From: Odontocerum albicorne | Taxonomy: Eukaryota > Arthropoda > Insecta > Trichoptera > Odontoceridae | Assembly: GCA_949825065.1 (NCBI GenBank) | Contig: OX463838.1 | Coordinates: 4,380,251 to 4,444,250 of the forward strand | Length of the DNA stretch: 64,000 nucleotides | Direction of reading: 5' to 3' | Shown: one piece after another, positions 23,301 to 38,300 of the stretch | How positions within the stretch are numbered: position 1 is the stretch's first letter | How the letters are laid out: each line of letters opens with the position of its first letter | Made by a program: the position numbers and the translations under genes | Notes under the pieces: model-generated | Databases searched by the model: none | What the model was told of the DNA's origin: nothing | What the model saw: only the letters and a program-made list of their open reading frames with translations

Positions 23301-26300
23301 GAATGAAACTTCAAGAATTATCAGATGTTTTGCACTATTAATAAGGGTTTAAGAGGCGATTCCAAAATATTCCTTTGTTTTAATTTTCTTCAGATTTCTA
23401 CCCCGATTTGTTAGGAATTCCTTTCGTTCAATCTTATAATTTATATTTTGATATCTTCCAAATACTTTCAACGATATTTTTTAAAACTCAGTTTAACCGA
23501 TTTTTATAAACTAAGAATTATTATTTAATATAAAGTAAAATAGTAAATAAAAAGTTAAATAAATTATTTAAGAAATAATCCTACAAAATTTAAATGAAAA
23601 TCCCTAGTCACAGTTTAATAAACTACGAAAAGTAAGTTATTATTTATTTAATCGTATAGTACCCTTCAAAACATCTGAATCGAACATATTGTCTTCGGTC
23701 CCATTCATTACCTAAGTATAGAGCTCGCGATCCTTCATTTAATTTGTTGATAATTCCACTTCGCGCGTGAAGAAGCAAGAAAACTAGTGATTGTACCAAA
23801 CCAGCTTTTATTCCTCAGACTGGGTCCCTTTTTTAAATTTATTTTTTTGATACCACCGGAAATTTAAACTAGAAACCCTCGGGTGGAAGTCAAGCGTCTT
23901 ATTAACTATGCCAAAGGGGTCGTAAGATTGTCAAATACTTACATATTACCTATTTGATTACCAGGGTGTAAAATAAAATATAAAAAGTTCAAACTATCTT
24001 TATTTATTTATTTAACAACTTTATTGCAATACAATCTGGCGGGTTTATTGCCAGGTGGCAATCTCTTCCAACCAACCAGACAAAAGTAAATGAAGCAAGT
24101 TACGTGGTCGCATAAATCATTCAAATGACTATCCATCCCCACGAAATCCATAAACATATACGGGAGAACATGCCCACGAACCCCACAAAGACGGACAATC
24201 ACCCGAACATTATTTTTCATATAAAGTGAGATATCATCAATCAAAAGGAAAGGAAAGGATGGTGGAGAGGAAAGGAAAAGAAAAATCAGGAATGAAACAC
24301 GTTATTTTACTGACCAGAAATTAAGAGTTTTTTCAGTCGCTTCTTAAAGCATGCCAAGGACGGAACGAGTCTTATACTGGTTTGTAACTGATTCCAGAGT
24401 CTCACTGCATGGACAGTAAAAGACGATGTAAAGAAATACCTGTTTTGAGATATTGACGAAAACATAGCATGGTTTTGTATAGACTAGTTTAAAATAATTT
24501 TTGCACGGAACACAATCACGAAAAAAACTATTTGACTGATTGGATAGTTTTGATTATACAATATAATATATGCTTACAAGACATTTAAAATAAATATAAA
24601 AAAATAATGTGTTTTGTGTACTTTAGGGTTTCTTGAAGGAATACGAGAACTTGTAATTTAGGGATTCTTGAAGGAATACGAGAACTTGTACTTTAGGGAT
24701 TCTTGAAGGAATGATCGTTTCGGAATGCCCTCAAAAGACAACTCGAGAGTGATGAAGAAAATATTATAGTTATTGAACTAATAGTTCTCCATTCTTTCTT
24801 CTTTTTCAGCTGCGTCGTGCATTTTATTCAAGTCTTCTTGTTTATTTATTTGTTGTGTCAAAATATAGATTTTTATTTTCTTAATATTTTTTTTCATTCT
24901 TAATAAATTTTAAAATTACATGTAGTTATGATATCTTTGCTAACTGTAAGGTCAAGAATTGAGATGTGCCGTGTCATCAAGCTCAATTTGGTTCGTAAGG
25001 TAAAGCTTTCGACTACGCCTTCTGTATTGCTGGACTTTTTTCAGTGTAAACATCTGAATTTGAAGCTACGTAAGGAGAATATAACTTAAAGGTTCTTAGA
25101 AGAATACTGAAAAATTTACTTAGTACAAAAAGTCATCAATACGCCCAAGAGACAGTTTATTGTTACTACATGAAAGCGCAAAGTACATAATAATCAACAA
25201 CAGAATTTCTCAATCATGTGCCCGCGGGCGCATGTGCGCCCGCGGAGCTATTTGCATGCGCCCGCTACAAAGTATGGATGTCCCAAAATTTATCATCCTA
25301 TTTTTTTTATTCTAACTTTTAATGTAGTGGAAAAAAGCTATAATAAAAACAAATGAGGTAATAAAATTTGAGACACTCTATATTTAATAACGAAAAAAAA
25401 ACACAATTTAATCTAAAAAGTATTTTTTTATTAATATTGTGTATTGAAATCGTAAATATATAAACATTTATGTTATTTTACGAAAATATTTTAATTCTGT
25501 GAGTTCAAGGGCTGGTTACAAGTGCCAAATTTCTGCACTTGTTTAGGCATGTACTCGTATTTTATCTGTTGGTAACCGGTTCAGTCTAAATGCAATGTTG
25601 CGCCACATTTGATTTTTTTCGCCGCGTTTGATTTTTTTCTCACAAACATTTAATCCTAAAATGAGTAATCCAAGTAAAAAAAATAATGAACCTATCAATA
25701 CAACAACGTATTGATAGGTTCATTATTTTTTTGGGAAGAATCGATTGGGAAGAAGACTACTGTTTTATCTAAACTAAGGATATGTGTTTGCTTGATATGT
25801 CCTTTTTTAGAAATCCGGCTTTCGCCCGTCACTATTTTCCTTAATCTCGAATGTACCTCCGACCACAATTAGGTTGAGAGCCTCTGATCTACAGCATCAC
25901 CAGAAAAACACATTTTTGAATGCACCAAATGTTTAAAATTATTAAAGTACTCAACAAACTAAACAACAAAAAGATTTGTTAAAAATGGTTGATCTTAACA
26001 GCGAATTAATATTAACATTGATGTATAGGAGTGAAATGTGGACGTGGAGAATTAATAACGGGAACCCAGTAAATATGGTAAAAATACGTGCAATGAGAAA
26101 AAATATTTGATGTATCGATAGTATCGATATACTCGTATGACGGAGCCGGTCCCAAGCCCAGATAAAGGAGGAGGGACTTCTTTCCTATTTTTTTATTTAT
26201 TTCACCTGGCGTGTTTATTGCCATGTGGCAATCTCTTCCAGCCAGAAAGATGTTTTAATGGGCCCTAAGTGAAAACCAGATTGGAATTCCATTAAAAAAA

Positions 26301-29300
26301 TCTGGATTCCGGCGGGGATCGAACCCGCAACCTCCGGATCGGCAGATAAACGTCTTACCACCAGGCCATGGAGGTCGAATTTCCTTCCCCTCCCTGTAAA
26401 TTAACCCCCCCCACCTTCAATCCTCTACTTGCTCATTTTATTTTTGCTCCATCCCTATCCATAATGGCACCCAACGTGCCGGTGTGTTCCGATCGTCTAA
26501 CTTCGGTGTGCCATCGGATTCAGTGCAGCGGTGTGATCGAAGAATTTGCTGGTGTACAACGGCTCACTCACTTAAAACAAACTCCATGGCACGGCTTCGC
26601 TTTCCAACATTGAAGTTGGAGCGGCGAGGGGATCCTCGACTACGAGGCCCGGCAACGACGATGACAAGATAAGAAACGTAAATATGAAGGATGAATGGAA
26701 GCTTAAAACTGGTGTATTAACTAGGCTGCAAAAGAGCAGTTTAAGGTTGTTAGAACATGTTGAACGAAAGGCTAACAAAACAATAGCGCAAAGTAAGCAT
26801 GCCAAGGTGCCGGGGAAGAGGAAAATTGAGAAAAGCATGGTTGAATCAAGTGGATGAAATATCGATAGAAGAAAAAGGTAAGGAGTGAGATAAAAAGAAA
26901 GAACTGCATGAGAAAATATATGGACGTGAGGAGGCGAATGAAGTACGTCGAGATTGGAATGTATGATGTTCTATGTTCTCTACTACTTCTACAGGGAAAT
27001 TGCACGATGCGTGTGTTTATTAGAATTTCATTGAATATTTTTTGAGGACACAAGAAAGTTATAAGTTAGAAGAAGTACAGTCGGGGAAGTGTATGGTGAA
27101 AAGTGTAAGAAAAAGCACTCGTACCTTTATATTAGGCACTGTTTGTTCTGGCGTCGAGCTCTTTGCTGGATGTCTCTGGTCCGCGTCTTGCGCAGCTTCT
27201 TCTTTCTCTTCGACCTTCTTTTTAGCCTCGGCATTCTGCCCCTTCCTCTTGCTGCCCATCTCAGGCGTGCTGCCTATCAGGCTGTAGCTACCAGAGGAAC
27301 TGCTACTCCCCGTGGGGGATGGCGGCTCCTTTTCTGTCGTCTTTAAAAAACAACAGTCGGTGTTCTTTAGTTCATTAATTTATTTAAATAATTCATTGTA
27401 CAATGATGCTATGAATTGTTGATGCATGAATTTGAACTATAGACTGATGTATTGAGTGACATGAAACATAGCACTCTGAGATGGTTTGGTCACGTGAAAC
27501 GGATAAATGAAGAAAGACTAACAAGATAAATATATTAAGCGAATGTGAGGGGAAGGCGTTAGAGGAAGACTAAGAAAAAAATATGATTCCAGCCATACTT
27601 GGATCAAATGTATGATTTTTTGAAAGAAAAATCTATAAAATTGTTAGGAAAATCGTAGAAGCTGTGTGATAAGGTGTATAGATATAGAAGAGGCGAAATA
27701 TATGTGTCGCGATAGAAAAATCTAGTATTTTTGTCTCTCTGCCTACCCTGACACCTACAGCGTGATTGTCAACGATAATCTTATCCAAACAATTAGAAAA
27801 TTGCTTAATAATTTGGTTTTTAATGTTGGATGAAAGATTTATATTAGAATTTAACACAAATACGACCTCCGTGGTTAGACAGTGGTAAGATGCTTGTCTG
27901 CCGATCCGGAGGCTGCTGGCTCGATCCCCGCTGAAACCCAGATTTAAAAAACTGGGAATCCAGTCTGGTTTTCACTCAGGGCCCATTGAAACATTTTTTT
28001 GGTTGGTATGAAGAGATTGCCACATGATAATAAACTCGCCAGGTTAAATAAAAATAAAAAAAGAAATTAAATTAAGCAAATACAGACTTAAAAAATTTAA
28101 AAAAGAATAGTAATTTGAATAAAATGTCGTCTACGGCTTGAATATAGGAACGAATATTGGGAAGAAATATAATTCGGGAACAAGAAAATAAGCTACGTCT
28201 CCGAAGAAAGAATTTTAGGGACGTTGCTTGAGACACGCCCACGATGGAGTGAGTTTTATGTAAGTTGGCAGCTGGTTCCAAAGCATAAAGGCTTGGACAG
28301 TAAAGGAGGACGTGAAAATTTAATTTATATGGACGTTACTAAAACATAGAAAACGCTATTAAAAATTAACCGAAAAAAAATATTTATTTCAAATATAGTA
28401 TTAAATGAACATGCCTTATTTCTTGATGTGAAAAAGTATAAAGCATACTACATGCGTATTTTCGGTTATTTAAATTCGGTATTTAAAAAAATCCTTTTAT
28501 CCTAGCCCATACAACTCGTTTTACATTTCCTCAATTTTCTCAAAATAGGTACGGGTTGGATCATGTTTATATTTGTATATAACACTATATAGCGATGACC
28601 TTATTTACCTCACATCTCCGGATATTATACAAATTCGATACTTTATTTACCTCACATCTCCGGATATTATACACATTCGATACTTTATTTACCTCACATC
28701 TCCGGATCTTATACACATTCGATATTTTAATTGCAAGCACTGAAAAATACAGCCCTTTATCCCGGCTTCAGTAAAAGTTTACCAAAAAAATATGTGATAA
28801 ATTATTTAAATATAGGAGTATTTTTTTTTTGGTTTAGTTTCATCCCCATTAAACTTTCCCTTCCTGTGCTACATTTGTAAAAACGATTTTCTTATTAACT
28901 TTACTCTTCCTGTGCTAAAAAAAGTCCACGCGTTCCGGTGCTGTGTATTCAATACACATCAATACACATATAAAAATGAGCAATTTAAAATCGGAAAAAT
29001 AAGAATATTCATAGCCAATCGCTTAAATTAATCAAATTTGAAGTCAAAAGTGATCATAATTGAAATTCAATTGCTGAAAACATGAAAAAAAATATCGGCC
29101 GACGTTCACAAAACGGGCGAAGAGACCACCTCAAAAGAATGCCCGCGAGCTACTGAAGCGAGAGAAGCGAGCGAACTGAGATTCTATTTCTGACGTTCCC
29201 ATATACCGAAGTAAAGTGAGAGTGAGACGTGAATAGCGTCGCTTCTCACCCATAGCGGGTTTTTTAGAATGAATATACCTACGTCACACACAAGCGCACG

Positions 29301-32300
29301 TTTGATTGTATTGGTGAATTTATTCCCGATTTTCGCAAAATATCTCTGATGTGACCGATAAGTGCAAATTATTATTAATATTATTTTTTCATTCAATGCG
29401 TAAATGTATGACGGAGGAATACCTAAAATCTGAACCCAGTATTTATGTTTAAAGAGATATTAAAGATTTTAGAAGCAATGTGTACTAGTTACACATCACA
29501 GGGAAGGAAGGGTTAATATATCGTATCAAGTACCACTCAACGTTTATTTTTTATTGCGTCCAAAGCACTAATTTATATTCTTTACGATGTTTGGAACAAT
29601 TAATAATCCTCTGTTTCTGGTAAAATGTTGTCGTTATTGATGGTTTTATCAAACACAAAATCCTTACAATGTTTTCACATTTTAGTGTTTTTTTATGAAT
29701 TATATTAGGACTTATTCCGCAACAGTACAAAACGAACTGGTCACATGTCACAAACTTGAGTGAAAAATACTTGATTGATATCGGCAGCATAATCTGATAA
29801 AGATTTTTTATAAAAAAAAACTAGGGGCACTACAGTCGTCGCTGTTGTCGTCGTTGTTAGGCCTTGTAGTTGAAGATCTCGTCGTTCAATTCTAGATAAG
29901 CTCTCCCGCGGACGACACAGGCATGAGGATCCTGCTGATTTGCTTGTTAACACTGATGCACGTTCGCAGCACGCTGTTTCTTCCATGTCTAGCTATTGAA
30001 GAGCCATCAGCTCGACAATATCTTTCCAACTTCCATGATCTTGATCCACCTTCTGGCACCCTACATATAGTCAGTGACTCTCGTAGACTGTCCTTGTAGC
30101 GTTTCTTCTGCCCACCAGCCCTTCGTTTATCCATTACTTCACAATGGGGGGTACTAGGAATAACCAACATTTGATGAAGTATGTTTATCGCATTGACTAA
30201 GGATAGTTTGGTTGTATAATATGTAGATGTATAATTAATCATAATATAAATAGGCCAAAACCCGTACGATGGTTGTCGTCAAAAAAAGAATACGAGAATT
30301 GAATTTTAAATACAAGAGAGTGGGAGAGGAATACTTAGATTCTCTGCGAAAGTAATTCGAAATTTGAATCTCGGTGGGTCCGTGATAACTGAACGAATTT
30401 TAAATACCTAGCTAACAATTTTTGAACCAGTGTAAAAGGGGACGATGTATAAATGATATATATATATATAAACAAATTATATATTTATGAATATATATTT
30501 TCATAAATGTAGAATTTGTTTTACTTCCGTTAATATTTCACGGATTGCAACTAGTATGTAGATATTTGTTGATGATCCATTTTCCTCTTTTAAAAACTCA
30601 CGTTTCTAAGTACAAGTTGCCCAATAACTTGTCAATATTACTTTTACAAATAAGCTTCGAAGTGGAACGGATTTGAGCAAACGCAACTATTTCGACTACA
30701 TTAAAACCCTTTTATTGATATTTTTAAGTCAATATGAAAAGGTTTATCTTTCATTTTTTGTTCACAACATTTTGCATCATTCAAGACAAGTATTTAAATA
30801 ATGCTTACCCGTGTTACAGCTATTTTCGAGTCCAGCGTATAGCTATTTTAGAGGACCTTTTGATTGTTTTAGTATGTGTGATATATGACTTAAATAACTC
30901 GAAACCAGTAAATCGTTCCCATCACAGAAGAAACTAAAAAATGCTAATGACAGTGGCACAATTTAACGGTCGTGAGAGTATAAGGTTAAGTGGATATTTT
31001 TAGTGTAAATGTTTTTGATTTCAGGAAGGTCGGCCTTTCCTCAATTTTATGTCTTGACTTTGAGAATAGTTGTTTCATTTACATTTTATCTTTTGTGTGA
31101 TTTAATTAATTTCGTACTTTTGTTTCATGCATTTGAGTATTTTTTATTCAGTGTTGTCTTTGATGATTTCATGCGCTGTATGCGTTCTGGATTGAATTGA
31201 TTTTTTGAAGTTGTTGAAATTTTGTTTTTAGTTTCGTAAATGCTGATGTGACGTGTAAAGAACACTAAATGCCGCATACATTTTATAATCTAAAGACAAA
31301 ATCCAAAGTCATGGTGATATAAAAGTGTGAAAGTAAAAGTAAATGCGATACATGGATGAGTAATGAAAGATTTTAGCAAATTGAAGAATTTCGCTATTTA
31401 GGTAGTATTTTTTCAGATGACCAAGGAAAAGTTACGAAGGATATTGAACGGCATAAAACGAATTAATGGGGCACTAAAATATATGTATATACTCAAAACG
31501 GATTTTATCAAAATCTGCTAAGATGATAGTCCATAATAGTATTTTAGTACAAACTTTGATGTATGGGAGAGAAACGGGGATGTAGAACAAGACTTAAAAG
31601 AGTCGAGGAATATATGGGGTGACAATGTATGACTAAATACGGTATGAAGTGTTGAGGGATAAGTGTGAACTTAAGGTTGATATGTTGAGGAAGATGAAAA
31701 ACAGCTTTCCGAGATGGTTTGGGCCCGTGAAACCAATGAATGAAGAAAGACTAATAAAACAAATATACAGTGCAAATGTGAGTTAAAAGTATGATGCTCT
31801 GAAAGAAAACAATGTAAAAAGTTATAGAAATCGTAGGAGCTATATGAGAAGGTGTATGGATTTAGAAGAAGTGAAATGTGTGTTGTGAGATAGTAAAATT
31901 AGGCGATCTTTCCTTTCTGCCTACCCCGATAGGTAAACAGCGTGATAGTATGCATGTTTATATCTTTTAAATAAATAATCAAATTAAAAGTTGACAAGAT
32001 ATTTTGTTATTTGAAGTTAAAGGCTTTGCAAAAATTGTTCAAACCATGTTTGACTATGTTAAGTTACACGGATATATGAAGAATAATAAACATGAAGTTG
32101 TTATCACTGAAATAACTTTGATTTCTGGAGTTGATGTGTATATTGTGACTAGGCCGACAGTACATTGCCTGGAAATGTTAGCTATCTGAGAATTTTGGAG
32201 CCTCTAATACTTGTATTTCAAGGTTCTACTGCTGTGCACACTGTAGACGATTTCCAAATCCCCTCTCCACTTACCTTTGCTCTAGTAGGACTTGCACTGG

Positions 32301-35300
32301 CTGCTCTCTTCTTATGTCTTTCGCTCTTGGTCTTTAGTTCTTCAGAAGGCGGAGTCGCTTGCGGAGGACGGGGTAATGGTGGCTCTCCACTGGGGCCTCC
32401 GTTAGGGGTCCCGTTGCTGGTGACGCTGATGGTAATGGAAGTCATACCAACGTGGCGGGGCAGTGCAGGGGGTGGTGGAGAAAACGAAGGTACAACCATG
32501 TCTTCGGAGATGGCTTCTACTCGAGCCAAAGAATAGATGCTTGAGGCACTTTCGAATGATGAACCTTCGTGATTTTTAGATTCAGGAGCTGGAAAAAAAT
32601 ATTTTGTATGATTATTTCATGTTAATATCGAATTTAGTAATTATGTCCTAGTTCTAATGCATTTCTTCGTCCTCTCGCACCCTGCCAGGTCCTTCCAACG
32701 TCCACTATCTCTCGGGCAATTTTTTCTCTATCCTGCGTCTTATGGAACAGCTCTTAGACTATTTGTATTTTGGCTCACTCTCGAATGTAGTGAAGCAAGG
32801 TCTTCTTGTAGCAATTTGCCGACCCTCAATTTTCCCTTTAAGAATTTTCCCTAGAGGATTAGATATTTGGAACCACGCACAATAAATTCCATGTATGACT
32901 AAGGTCAAAATTAGGAAGGTTATATGAAATACATTTAAATTGTATTCAATATTATGCTTTCATTGCATAAAGAACACCCTGGAGAGTTTATTGGCATGTG
33001 TCAGTCTTTTATAACCAATCAGAAATGAGTAAAGGAGGTCTGAATTGAAAACCAAATTGATACAATTTTCGAAAATAAAATGGATACAAATGGGAGCGAA
33101 AAAGTAACCTCCGGATTGAATAAGAGGTGTCTTACCAACTTGGCTATAAAATATTAATTCCAAGCAATACTTGCGATTACAAGTGAATTTTGATTATTTT
33201 TCTTATCAAATATGCAAATTATGTTTAAAATTTCATAGTGGCAATTTAAACAAGAAGTTTAATAAAGAATTTTCTTACCATCCATTTAAGAAAACAAATA
33301 AAATGTGTTAACATTTCTTCAAAGCATTTAACTATTTGAATGTAAAAAAAATAATTTAATAAGCTCTATTAACGGATTTCTTTTTGGTATGTCGGCATTT
33401 TTATCATTTTAACTGGAAATCGTGGTTGAATTTATTTCTAGTTAGTATTAACCCTTTCAGACCTGAATTATTGTTAAGGGAGAAAAAAAATATTTAAGAG
33501 TGGATTAGCCTTCATCGTGGTTTTAATAAAAGAAAAGTTTTTTTTTTACTAGGAAATTGAACGTGTGCATAATTATGCCCAACAGGTATCAACGTACACA
33601 GACGACTGAAAAGAGAATTTTGTTGCATAGGTTTTTAAAAGAAAATTTGCCGTTATATTATGCTATTCGTTATATTATTTTATTCGTTATATTATGCTTT
33701 GAAATAAGTGTGCATAATTATGCACACAGGGTCTGAATGAGTTAAGAATTCCATTAAAGTGGAAATGTTATAACCTTTTTCGAAGAAAAAGTCTATTTTA
33801 AATTCTAATTGGACATTTTATTTGAATATATCACCATATTCTAAGACTACTTTCTCGCTTTTGAAACAATACATAAATATTCGATTGTAATGATTTTTAT
33901 TTCATAAAAATAAAAAAGTACTTTTTATGGAGCCGTTTAGAGAGCAAAATCTCTTCAAGGGTGCTTTATCTCATATCTTATTGAACGCATCATTTTTTAT
34001 TTTTTTGTTCCGTGTGAAATGAAACAACTTCAGATTAAATGGCTATATTTTACATAAATAGAATTTTAAAATTCAACGAAATCGATTTCTTGCATGGCTT
34101 ATCGCATTTATCATTAATTGTTCACTGACCATCACAGATTTGAGTCATGTGATTGATTCTTATACCTGGATTAAATTATGGTATTGTGCAGGGGCTGAAT
34201 GTCAAAATATCATCGAAAATTTTAACAAAAGAAGAGACATCTGTGGAGCTGCAAGAGGTGGACATTTGGCGGATATTGTTTTTTTTTTTGTTTAAATGTC
34301 ATTACTTACAAGGACACATTACTAGGACACATTACTAAGGACACTTTTTTTTGTTTAAATGTCATTACTTACAAGGACACATTACAAGGACACATTACTA
34401 AGGACACATTACTTCAATAATCAATAACAAGTTTTTGGAAATCAAAGCAAATTGTGTATTTTATTCAAGAATTAAAAATATTGAATTAAAAAAAACCGCT
34501 CAATTCGAAAAACCCTTTATAACCTGGAACATTCATAGAATAACCTATTTATTGTTATAATACAACGCATAACTTAACGTGTTGCGCATAACTTATTGTT
34601 AGCATAATATAACGCATAACAAAATCTTAATTAACACATCAATAAAAGTATTTATTGATGTGTTAATTAAGATTTTGATTTAAATTATTGTATTAGGTGT
34701 TAACATAAGTTGTGTACGTTTTTTTCCAAATTAAAAATGAGCACCAAAAGTAAAAGATGTGTTCCAATATTGAATGAAGTGGAAATGTTATATTTCTGCC
34801 TGTCTTAATAGTATATTAATATGGTGTGGTGTAGATGTTCAAACGAAATACAAAGTATAGACTAACTATGCAAATATTAAATTTTAAGTATTAGGTGTTA
34901 AGATAAGTTGTGTCCGTTTTTTTTTTCAATTTAAAAATGAGCACCAAAAGTAAAAAAAAAATGGTAAAGGTTATACGTCATTCGAAAGAAAATTTTCTGT
35001 TCTACAAGATATTGTGCAGAAATATTAAATTTCCACTTCATTCAATATTGGAACACATCTTTTGCTTCTGTCACGTCCATACATGTTGCCATGTGAACTC
35101 TCCTATTATAAAGGCTTTCCCTCTTCCCTCTTTCAGTATATGATTCTTTTGGTCGTGTCACGTTTTTCTAGATCTTACTAAAGTGTTGTTTGAAACTACT
35201 TGTATAGATTATTTTTGTAAATCTTTCATCATTCATTGTTTCTACATATCCAAACTCTTAAAATTCTTCTTTCTTCATCTTAAGCACTGCATCTTCTTTC

Positions 35301-38300
35301 AATCCACATTATTTCTTGACGTCCCTACTCGTTACCTATTCTTTATTACACATTGTTTACCCACAAATTCTACACGCCCATATTTCTAACGCAGTTATTT
35401 TCCTTTCAAAACTATTTTCCATATCGCTTGTATAATTTGCAAGTTTCACTTGCGTATCCTGAAATTGGGACCCTGACTCCATCAAAACCAGTTCGTTTTT
35501 CTTCAGCGGCACTTTGGTTGCTAAATTGGTTTACCCGTGAAATCTTTTTTGATTGATTTAACTATCAAAGCTCTTATATACTGCCGATGTAACGCTGTAT
35601 AAGTTGTATTGATATACAATACAACTTAGTGGGCTAATTGTCATATACCAATATTTTCCAATCAACCAGAAGGATGTAAAAAAAAACAAGTGAGTGAAAT
35701 CAGACGGGGACTTTTTAAATTTTTGTATCGGAATACGGGAATCGAGCCCGTAAACACCGACTAAAACGCGAAACGTCAACAATATCACATAATCCTTCAA
35801 AACATATGCTAAATCTTAATTGTTTAAATAAATTTTTACCTTACCAAAGAATGTAGCAATGGTCCAAATAAATAAAAAAAAACTTCATAATAGTTATATT
35901 GACTTTAGTGAAAAACAATCTGGTTTTTTTTTTTTTTTTAATGAAATCCATAACCCTTGGGCTAGAAGACAGGCATCAGGCTAACTACTAGATCACAGAG
36001 ATCATTAGTGATCTAGTTAGTGTGATGCCTGTGATTAGTAAAGTCATTATAATATTATAGTTTATTAGTTACCTTGGTTAACATTCTTACAGCTTCCACT
36101 TTTTTTCGAGCTGTCAGAATTTGCTGTCACATAGTCGTCTGTCGTCGTGGTCGTTGTACTTTCAGACACATCAGTCATGTTCGTTTTTCCAGAATCAGTC
36201 CTCGCTAGCAAGAGATCCGGAACTACCGAATTGGATCCCTTGGATGCCCCGTTATCTGGAGAGTCTAGTGATCTGTGTGGAGTGTGACTAGGTGTCAAAT
36301 CTGGAGTTTTTCCACTTGCAGTTGGACTTTTCCTTTGAAGGTCTCTTCTTCTCGATGGGCTTAAAGCTCTTTCTCTCCGCTTAGTGACACTCCCGCAGAT
36401 ATTGCGTTTCAAGGCACTATCTGGTAAGTCTATACTTTGGTCGAACTTAGTTATGGCAATGGAAGGCGCATGCATGCTTCTTGTGATCGGTTGCTTCAGC
36501 ATGACACTGGACATTGTGGGTTGTTTGGTGATGGGTTGTGCCACTATGGACTTGCTGGCCACCGTGACTGGAGACACAGGTTGCTGTTTTTGCGTTGATT
36601 GAGAGTGAGATGTTGGTGAACTATCTATTTTGATTCTAGGCGATGAAGGTGATTGAGACTGTAATAGAATAAAACATATCATTAAAATTCATTGTAAAGC
36701 TATCAGAGATGATTTCAGTCAGATAATGAACAATTTAAAAACCATCAGAGATGATATAAGTATAGCATTGAACGATTTATTACTCATTCAAAGGCTATCT
36801 GAGATTATTTCAATCAAATATTCAATTTTGACTATCAATAATAATAAAGTGGTTGTTACTGCGACAGGATTTTGAGGTCAGAACCAGACATGACTATTCC
36901 GCATTTATCTTGTTTTGAGATAATTGACTTCAAAGTTGCAGATCTATTTAAAAATGGTTTGTTTTCTGTTGTTTCCAAAATGTAACGGTATATGTCTGCA
37001 CTTATGGTGAACTATTGCATAAACTCATCATCAGGTTTGGTTCTGATAGAAATGGGTATAAAGATGTAGCGTATGTGCCTAACTCAAATGTAATATTTTT
37101 GTGGGATAATCAAGTGTGGTTCTGACCCACTCAATTGTGCTTTTATTGTTACTATTATTCGAAATATGAAATGCAAAATATAAATCATTCGTTTATTTTT
37201 TCACCCCTACGTTATGCCTACATTAGAGTAGTCAAATATAACAGATCTCTAATCATAATAATTACCCTTAACAAATGTCTTTTTTTTCTGTTACGTCAAC
37301 ACACCCCTTATCACATATTCTTGTCTCTTACTACTTTCATGTGTATATTCATTTGATCATTCAATTTTTTTCAGTTTTTTCGAATTGTTTTATTCTTCAA
37401 ATCGATTTGATTAGTACCCGTATATTATACGAAATTAATTTTCATAGTATATTATAGGAAATAACAATTTCGATGTTATTTTCTTTTTCTTAAACTACAT
37501 TACTCATATTTTACATCAGTATCTTCTTTTTTCATATTATAAGCAAAGCTCTAATTTACAATAAATTTATCTATTGTTTCCTCTTTTACCACAACACAGT
37601 TAATTAACAATAGACATGTCATGTTCCTTGGATGAAATATTTTAAATAAATATACACCGTATTTATTCGTTACTTGAAATTTTAAAATCTACACGGTCAC
37701 TTAAGTCCATCAAAATTCTACCAGTCAAAAAAGATTTTCTTCGCCCAGCAGTTGACTTGAGCCTCCAAGAATTGAGTCAACCATCCCCGTATGTTACACT
37801 CTTTATACTTGTGCTATGCAAAGTGGTATAAAGGAAATCTAATAGGCTTGCTATACTGACTTGATTATAGTCCAATTCCTCGTCCAGAGCGTCCGTGTCC
37901 ATGGAGCTGCGCTGCTGGTGCTGCAACAGGAGAAGGTGCTTCCTCCTGGAGTTGGGAGTCAGCAATGAAAGGTTACCGGGACTCGCTGTCAAAGAACTCA
38001 TGTCAGAAGTGCTGGAACATTCACATATTATGTTATCATTAAGTTATGTTTTCATTAGGGTTTAGCTGAGAGAATTATTGAGGCACGCTATCATAGAGCT
38101 ATTGGGGGAAATAGTGGAATATTTACTGTCAGGTCAGCAAGGAGATTTTGTTAGACATTGTTGTCAGATGAATGTATTCTGAACTTTAAGGTCAAGCTTT
38201 TAGATCTTCAATTTCAGCAATAAACTGGATCATTAGGCAAACTTGTCAAAGTTTTACGACAAGGCGTATTGTTGGACTTGATAAGTGGAATAGTTTCCCT

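Noticed and set aside
27042..27346. Plus-strand frames opposite E9
   Set aside because: Shadows of E9; the minus-strand exon has correct acceptor, donor and phase.
27864..27945. Possible tRNA gene
   Set aside because: Boxes A and B are present, but the sequence belongs to a dispersed SINE with a 3' tail and A-rich end and does not fold into a convincing tRNA.
30734..31200. Two small plus-strand frames, each starting with a hydrophobic stretch
   Set aside because: AT-rich chance frames: no conserved context, no splice evidence and no repeat membership.
32165..32536. 123-codon plus-strand frame opposite E8
   Set aside because: Shadow of the GC-rich exon E8, which has splice sites and phase support on the other strand.
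35183..35556. Overlapping open frames of 67-68 codons
   Set aside because: Composition is that of AT-rich non-coding DNA and neither frame has supporting context.
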